Shown: positions 58,159-64,000 of the stretch, in pieces
Layout of the letters: every line of letters begins with the position of its first letter
Numbering within the stretch: position 1 is the stretch's first letter
Origin: Paragonimus westermani
Lineage: Eukaryota > Platyhelminthes > Trematoda > Plagiorchiida > Troglotrematidae
NCBI GenBank assembly: GCA_008508345.1
Contig: QNGE01000865.1
Span: 146,274 to 210,273 of the forward strand
Reading direction: 5' to 3'
Length of the DNA: 64,000 bases
Notes under the pieces: model-generated
Databases searched by the model: none
Seen by the model: only the letters and a program-made list of their open reading frames with translations
What the model was told of the DNA's origin: nothing
Position numbers and translations under genes: made by a program

Positions 58159-58319
58159 NATCAGTTTCTCACCAGGACTGTGAAAGCGGATTCTCGACTT
58201 CGTTGTCAACGCTGTTGCGACGGCAGGCGTGGACACAGTTCGCCAGTTCCCCGACGCAGCATCGTTCTGATCAGAATTCCTCTCTGCTCGACCTGATCAT
58301 CAGTAATGAGAGCCACCCG
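57999..58319 (+). repeat. 160-bp direct duplication across a single N
   Basis: 57999-58158 and 58160-58319 are identical base for base and separated only by the N at 58159. This is typical of two contigs with unmerged overlapping ends. Confidence 0.9.
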
Positions 58320-58810
58320 GTAGACAGAGGGATCGTCAAGCCACCGATTGGACACAGTGATTACTCACTATCAACATTTGATCTTATTTGTTACTGGTTA
58401 CAGCAACCGGCAATAAGGCCCACAGTTCGAAACTTCAATCAGGTAGATTTTACCGGCCTGGGAACCTACCTAGGTTCACTTCTTCTCGACTCGGACTCCG
58501 TGGGCCAGGACTACCGCACGTTTCAAAACGTAATTCGGAAAGCAGACGTCTTATTGGTGCCACGCAAACTGTGCATTTTCTCTTATCGGCTACCTCTTTC
58601 ACGAAGGATACGTCGTCTTCTCGATAGCCGTTCCTATTTATTCGCGAAACATAAGCTTACAGGAAACTCAGAGTACCTAAGCGCGTTCCACATTGTCAAA
58701 AACAGGTGTAGGCAGGAAATACTCGAACACATCAAGCTCGTACATGAGAAGGTCCTCCTCAAAGCCCGCGGGAACAAAACATCTTGGTCAAGCATGTGCG
58801 ACGACTAGGA
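58160..58810 (+). pseudogene. LINE E ORF2 endonuclease end and linker
   Basis: The frame 58203-58808 runs RHRSDQNSSLLDLIISNESH, IVKPPIGHSDYSLSTFDLIC (S-D-H position reads S-D-Y), then a linker with RRIRRLLDSRSYLFAKHKLT and a stop at 58808. Without the duplicated 160 bp this region would join 57999-58158 directly. Confidence 0.8.
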
Positions 58811-59909
58811 AAGAACAAACCTTCAGCGCTTTCTTCACGATTGCCCAATGGGGAGACTTCATCTGGCTCCCTCGTTGTGGCCGACTTATTCAGGGAGTAC
58901 TGCCCAACATTCTACAACGTTGCATCCCTAGGCTGGCACCTTGTCCAACTTCTGCCGAAGTTCGGGCAACCACTCGTTAACACCGAGTTTTCTGTACTAG
59001 ATCTCGAGGACCTTTTATTCGAGGTTAATTCATACAGTGCAATGAATCCTGACATGGTCCACCCCAGAATACTCAAGAAAGCAGCCGTTAGTCTGGCTGA
59101 ACCGTCTTATAAAATGTTTAGGCAAACACTTCAGACTAGCATTCTCTCAAGCTCATTTAACGAGGCGACGGTCTCACCCACATTTAAAGTGGACAGCCGG
59201 CGCTCTCCGGCTAGCTTTCGACCAATCAGCCTCACTTGCATTCCGTCCAAAATAATGGAGCGCTTACTAAAACGCGCCATACTCAGTCACTTCTTATCAA
59301 ATTATCTTTCCTCCTCCACCTAGCATGGCTTCCTTTCTAATCGGCCATGAGTCACGAACACGTGCACTTCCGTGATTAGTCTGATAGAGGCCAAAGACAA
59401 TGGCCAAACCTCAGATACTATCTTTTTTTATTTTGCGAAGGCTCCTAACCGTGTCCTACATGGACCCTGAAACACAAACAGAAAGCCTATGGTATTCAAG
59501 GATAGGCTCTTCGCTGGATCGCCTCCTATCTTGATAATTGAACTTTTGAAGTTGAGACCGGATCAGGCCTATCGGCTCCCTCTTTCATTTCTGCGGGAGT
59601 TCCCAAGCGTCAGTTCTAGGTCCTTTGTTATTCCTCATTTACTTCAACAAACTGCCAAACAAGATTTCCAGCAAAGCGCTCTTGTACGCGGACGACATAA
59701 AAATCTGGAATTCCACTGATCCCAGTGCCCTTCAGATTGATCTTGGCGCGATCAAGCGCTGGTCGGACGATTGGAGTCTCCCACTAAATGACAGTAAATG
59801 TGCTCACAGGTTATTCGGTAGAGATTCTGGCAATGCCTTCATGATTCATAGTGCATCTAGCACAGGAGATATCATGAGAATCGATCTGAAGAAAGATGTC
59901 AGCATTTGA
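58784..59909 (+). pseudogene. LINE E ORF2 reverse transcriptase
   Basis: 58784-59323: LVVADLFREYCPTFYNVASL, NSYSAMNPDMVHPRILKKAA and SPASFRPISLTCIPSKIMER (RT motif 1 region), ending at a TAG before H-G-F. 59330-59490 is degraded: F-F-Y-F-A-K-A-P-N-R-V stands where D-F-A-K-A-F-D-R-V is usual, so a catalytic Asp is lost. 59489-59719 and 59625-59909 carry LLYADDIKIWNSTDPSALQI (YADD) and W-S-L-P-L-N-D-S-K-C. At least three shifts. Confidence 0.85.
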
Positions 59910-59949
59910 TTGTCGTCTAACTTGCCCTGTACGTATCACCATGAGATAG

Positions 59950-60650
59950 TGTCAAAAAGGGATTTGCCGCTCTTATGATGATTAAGCTCACGTTCTCCCG
60001 CATAGACAAAAAGGCGTTTCAAACGCTTTACGGGGTTTATATAAGACCGCTCCTTGAGTATTCGGATCAGGTCGTGTATACCGGCCTGAAGAAAGACACA
60101 TGGGGCGTGTCCAGCGCGCAGCAACCAAGGTGATTGCGGGCCTGAATAATGTTACTTACGAGTCTCCGCTTGAAATTTTTTACCTTCACCCACTTGAATT
60201 CCGAAGACTCCGCGGTGACTTAATACTCACACACTTCTTTTTAAGAGTAGGTATTGTGGAACAGTTCTTCACTGTAGCGAATGATGACAGCCGGCGAGGA
60301 CATAATAGGAAGCTTTTCAGGTTTTGTCCTCGGACCGTTCTAAGGCAGCTGTCCTGTTCTTACAGGGTTATTATCTGTTGGAACAACCTTCCTCCTGATG
60401 TCGTCGGCAGCGCTTCTAGGGATCGTTGTAAAGCTTTGCTTGATTCTCATTTATCTAAAATTGCATTATGCTAGTAATCTTACTATGTTCTTGGTATTCA
60501 CTGTAATCCCCGAGAGCGGTGCTACACCCTTTATCCAATGATCGTCTTTCAGATCAACAGATGCCCGCTGACACTGAGCACGGAAAACCGACTGAATCCG
60601 GAAGCCTTGGACTCCTGCCTCGAACCGGTATATCACTCGCTGAATTGCTG
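59950..60650 (+). pseudogene. LINE E ORF2 C-terminus and 3' tail
   Basis: 60100-60474: QRAATKVIAGLNNVTYESPL, LHPLEFRRLRGDLILTHFFL, CNNLPPDVV-like block, ALLDSHLSKIALC and stop. The 3' tail follows: TGTTCTTGGTATTCACTGTA, GAGCGGTGCTACACCCTTTA, CTTTCAGATCAACAGATGCC. Identical to 39110-39806 in reverse complement. Confidence 0.85.
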
Positions 60651-60655
60651 GAAGT

Positions 60656-60884
60656 AATCGCATTAAACTCCAGTAAGTTTCCGTTAAACGTATTAACTAG
60701 TTGTCGGTTCGTTACGCTTGTTAGGGTTGCGTTAGAGGTTGTATCCCAAATCAGGTGGTTGTTCAGGAATTTGGCGGGGATTTGGCAGGAATTTTGGATA
60801 CAACCTCTAACGCAACCCTAACGAGTGTAACGGACTGAAAACTAGTATATACGTAAAAAAAATCCCTGGAGTTCAATGCAATAC
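60656..60884. mobile_element. Foldback element, second copy
   Basis: Reverse complement of 38872-39100 as part of the inverted duplication. The arms contain GTTAGGGTTGCGTTAGAGG facing its complement. Confidence 0.7.
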
Positions 60885-61534
60885 CTCTGTGTCGGGTGCT
60901 TCATTTATTCTATGAATACGGAGTGTACGGGCGCACAGGCCAATAGTTACACTCTCAGCAACCAAAACAATTTTGGTCAAAAAATCCATCCCTAACTTTC
61001 CCCGAAAACAGCCCAAAGTCGCACCTAATTGAATCCCTATTTGGTTCTAGCAGGGCCTGGCCATTCGCTATTACCACGGTCGTGTACGCTCATGCAAGTA
61101 TGACGTCCACTGGAATGCGGACAATGGGACGTAATTGATTGGTAACCACACAGGGAGCGCCGAACACCCACTTGAAAGATAGGTGTGGCCGTCGCATTTT
61201 ACCATGCACTGGAGAGAGTGCCAACACGCAGTGTCGGTTCAAACAGCTTGGGAGGGAATACCGTTAGACTAGCAGCTGCTTCTTTGAGAATTCCGGGATG
61301 GACCTTGTCAAAACCCATTGCACTGTACCAATTAACCTTGAATACAATTTATTCAACATCTAACACAGCGAACTCACCGTTGACGATTAGTTGCTGGAAG
61401 TTTTGCAGCGGTGTGATTGGGCTCACTATAGTTTAGCGGACGCCAGCTTGACTCTGAGAGTTCGAACTGACTGTACTCGAATACCTTGGACCTCTGCCTT
61501 GAGCAAGCGATTTCGGTGGTTTCAATCGTCTTCA
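60885..61534 (-). repeat. Interspersed repeat copy 3 and LINE RT fragment, inverted duplicate
   Basis: 60885-61096 duplicates 38660-38871. 61106-61534 duplicates the LINE RT fragment at 38222-38650 in the opposite orientation. Confidence 0.8.
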
Positions 61535-61540
61535 ATAGAA

Positions 61541-62797
61541 ATCTTCACTCACAAGCTTTCCTGCTCTTCAGTGATATTTTCGTCGCCAGCCTATCGGGTA
61601 GAAATCTATGGTTCCGTTTTTATAGTTCATCTTCCATTGACGCATGTTCTCGCGTTTGCTCTCCGGTTGCCGCATGAATTTCCAAATCATCAATGACATG
61701 GATGGACCTTGCAGCCACCACTTCGAATTAGTCCATATTGTCTGCATCAGTTTGTATAGACAAAGGTAAGTGGGAAAGTACATCAGCTACTTGATTTGTT
61801 GAACCACTTCTGTATTTAATTTCAAAGTCATTCTCCAATAGTCTGGCATACCACTGACTGATCCACAATGGTCTATGTTTTTTTAGTTCCTTGACTGAGA
61901 AGTTTCACTAATTCTGCATGGTCAGTTCTTAAAATGAAGCGTCTATCGAAAAGGTACACATGCCACTTCTTACAGGCCCAGACACAGGCTGAAGCTTCTT
62001 TTTCTTTGGCTGAATAGTTACGTTCCTTACCAGAAAGTGTTCGCTATGTGCATGTGATAATCTTTTCCTGTCCTTGTTGAATTTGAGAAAGAACGGCTCC
62101 TAGACCAACATCGGAGGCATCAGTTGAGATGAACAAACCACAGGATTTGTCAATGATACTGACAATGGGAACGAGAACAATAATCTGTTTTACACGTGAA
62201 AAGTCCTCACTGTGGGCGTCAGACCACTCGAAGGTTATATTGGATCTCGTAAGTAATTACAACGGCTAGACCACGGCGGAAAAATTCGGGGGATGGCTTA
62301 CGCAGTATGAGTAGTGTGCGAGGTAACGTTTGAGTTGAAGTATATTTGTTGGTTTTTGAGCATTCGCAATGGCCTCAGTATTTTCCACGTTGAGGCGAAC
62401 TCCTTCATCAGATATGGCATGACCAAGGAATGATGTTCCAGTTACACAGAATACACATTTGTTCGTATTCAAACGCACGTTCAACCGATGAAAACGATTT
62501 TGAACAGAATGAAGGTCGGAATCATCCATGTGCACAGTAGAACCTCGGCATGAAAATGAATACTGAGTCATGAATCTTTGCGAAGCTGATGGAGACGAAC
62601 TCAAACCAATTGGTAGAACTTTGTACTAGAATAGGCCATCTGTAGTGAGAAAAGCAGTGAGAGATCTGGAATCGGCACCTTTGATGTCCAATTTTGAGAA
62701 CATTTTGTTCTGGCAATTTTAATTAACAGTTCATCTTGATTAGGCAAAATGAATTTTTCAACCACAATTTGTTTGTTAGATGCTCAAAGATCTGTAC
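61541..62797 (-). pseudogene. Gypsy B RT/RNase H, inverted duplicate
   Basis: Reverse complement of 36959-38215. The minus frame 62266-62604 differs from the left copy at only a few residues around the H-M-D-D motif (S-V-L-H against S-D-L-H; V-L-D against V-Q-N). Breaks off at 62797, inside the RT D-S-S-V-R-L block, into unrelated sequence. Confidence 0.85.
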
Positions 62798-62849
62798 GAG
62801 TCAGCACGGACAACTTCACGATGGTCGCATCCTTAGGTAGTTTGCATTT

Positions 62850-63125
62850 CAAACTCTCGCATGAGCCACCCGCTGCCGAGCCATATTTTTATTGACAACA
62901 GCTAGGACGTCTCAAAGTTGGGTCCTCTTTTTTACCAGCTATTTATTTATGCGATTGGCGAGGTGGACGACATCGTTCTTTGCATGATCGGCGCACTTGG
63001 GCTCGATGTACAGCCAACGTCAAAATAAATAGTCCATCAACTTCCTATCCGTTCGGCGGATGGTATTCAATTCACGTTTGAACCTACTGTATGCGGCGTG
63101 AGGGTGCAACTCACTCTTGCTCATT
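62850..63125 (-). pseudogene. Unrecognised minus-strand reading frame with internal stops
   Basis: From an ATG at 63125 the minus strand reads MSKSELHPHAAYSRFKREL and on to a TGA after 35 codons. In the same frame it continues protein-like (RWLYIEPKCADHAKNDVVHL, ANRINK) to a TAG and a TGA, with an AATAAA soon after (about 62895). It may be a processed pseudogene of a small host gene, or chance. No family recognised. Confidence 0.3.
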
Positions 63126-63253
63126 GTATACCTTAGTCAATCGGTCGAACAGTCGGCGACTTCGAAAATAGTTTGATTTTGACCAACAAAACGGACGAAT
63201 TTTATTGACCTACATGCTCACTAACGGTGTCGCGTGCATGGAAGCGACACAAC

Positions 63254-63418
63254 ATGATGTCGAAGCAGAGCACCACGCGGGCTGCCCTAATCTGCGCAGC
63301 CATCCTGTCCATCACATGCATCTTCACCACGATATGCTCTCTCATCATTTCTCAAAAATTTCGCACAGCCGACATAGTGTTGCAAGCTTCTCACTACGAA
63401 CGCACATTTACACCACAG
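63254..63418 (+). CDS. Putative first exon of a membrane-anchored protein
   Basis: ATG ATG opens 55 codons ending at CACCACAG|GTCAGC, a reasonable donor. The product has a short basic N-terminus (MMSKQSTTR), one hydrophobic segment of about 22 residues (AALICAAILSITCIFTTICS and on, about residues 10-33), then a hydrophilic stretch after Q-K-F-R. This is the layout of a signal anchor or type II membrane start. Read without splicing, it ends 21 codons later. No family recognised and no second exon found. Confidence 0.35.
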
Positions 63419-63419
63419 G

Positions 63420-64000
63420 TCAGCCGTGCCTCATGCCATCTTTTACTAGGAAATGGAAAACTTCCACCTTGGAAAGCATGAGAAAACGTTCAATTACATA
63501 ATTCTGCCTGTTTGTCTCTTGTGTGGAATCCATATTAACAACATGTGGGGAATGCTGGCGCAGTTTAATTTGAGTTAGCTGGGCAGGGCATATGTGTGCG
63601 TATCTGTTGCGTTCATACCGCATGGTGCGCACCACGTACTTCCTCAGGGATCTCTAATGTTTTGTTACCATTTTTACACAACGAACTCACTGGATGTTGC
63701 AAGCCTCAACTTACAGCGGATGTTTCCAACGTCAGCGGTCGTGACAATCTTTCCGTAAACATCCGCTACATACTGCTTAACTTCAGCAGTTGATGTATTT
63801 TACTAGAACAGGCTTCTGCATTCGTTCAATTCACTTATGATGAGTTCGCGATTTGTAGGATGGGACTCATATACCAGACAACTGTCGGGTTTGTTTCGCT
63901 CTAACTCGAAATATATCACAACCAGACAGGCGTCTCGTTAGACCACATGAATTGGTGAACTGCAACAGGAGTCAAGAGAACTGAATTGTTAGAACTAATA
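63420..64000. other. No recognisable gene
   Basis: Only short frames. Would be intron if the exon at 63254 is real. Confidence 0.4.

Noticed and set aside
1..64000. CRISPR arrays, bacterial operons, rRNA genes
   Set aside because: None seen: no regularly spaced short repeats, no ribosome binding site/ORF clusters and no rRNA-like stretches.

Overview
The window looks like repeat-rich nuclear DNA of a parasitic flatworm. I infer a tapeworm, perhaps a Spirometra/Diphyllobothrium-type species, from the mix of repeats: CR1/jockey-like non-LTR elements (LINEs) with a PHD-type zinc finger in ORF1, three different Ty3/gypsy elements, Penelope-like elements with GIY-YIG domains, an RTE-like ORF2 tail and tRNA-derived SINEs. 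No bacterial gene organisation is visible: no operons, no ribosome binding sites, and open frames are short. The species call is inference; the repeat families are read from the sequence.

Layout. 1-18,000: mostly non-coding sequence with scattered remnants (a LINE ORF2 C-terminus at the left edge, a GIY-YIG Penelope fragment at 10.5-11.1 kb, several SINEs). 18-22 kb: a SINE pair, a decayed Penelope-like reverse transcriptase with GIY-YIG domain, and an RTE-like C-terminus. 22.1-22.9 kb, minus strand: the only recognisable cellular protein family, a kinesin motor split over exon-like segments with plausible splice sites. 23.7-26.5 kb, minus strand: gypsy element A, interrupted by a GC-rich insert of about 0.5 kb made of two hairpin-bearing tandem units. 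26.5-34.8 kb: largely featureless except for a LINE 3' end.

34.8-62.8 kb is a nest of retroelements: gypsy B (about 36.1-40.9 kb) split by LINE pieces and a foldback element; LINE copies on both strands (40.9-44.8 kb); gypsy C with gag, protease, RT, RNase H and integrase (44.8-48.7 kb), heavily mutated; LINE D (49.1-52.4 kb); a young minus-strand LINE (53.5-55.0 kb); and LINE E (56.1-60.65 kb). Two long near-identical inverted duplications (36959-40274 with 59482-62797; 34831-36547 with 52443-54159) and a third of about 0.5 kb link the two halves. One begins exactly at a single-base N (52442). A second N (58159) sits between two identical 160-bp copies. At least part of this architecture is therefore probably contig joining rather than biology.

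62.8-64 kb: two divergent short reading frames, one of which could be a first exon encoding a membrane anchor. No intact autonomous element and no complete host gene is present.
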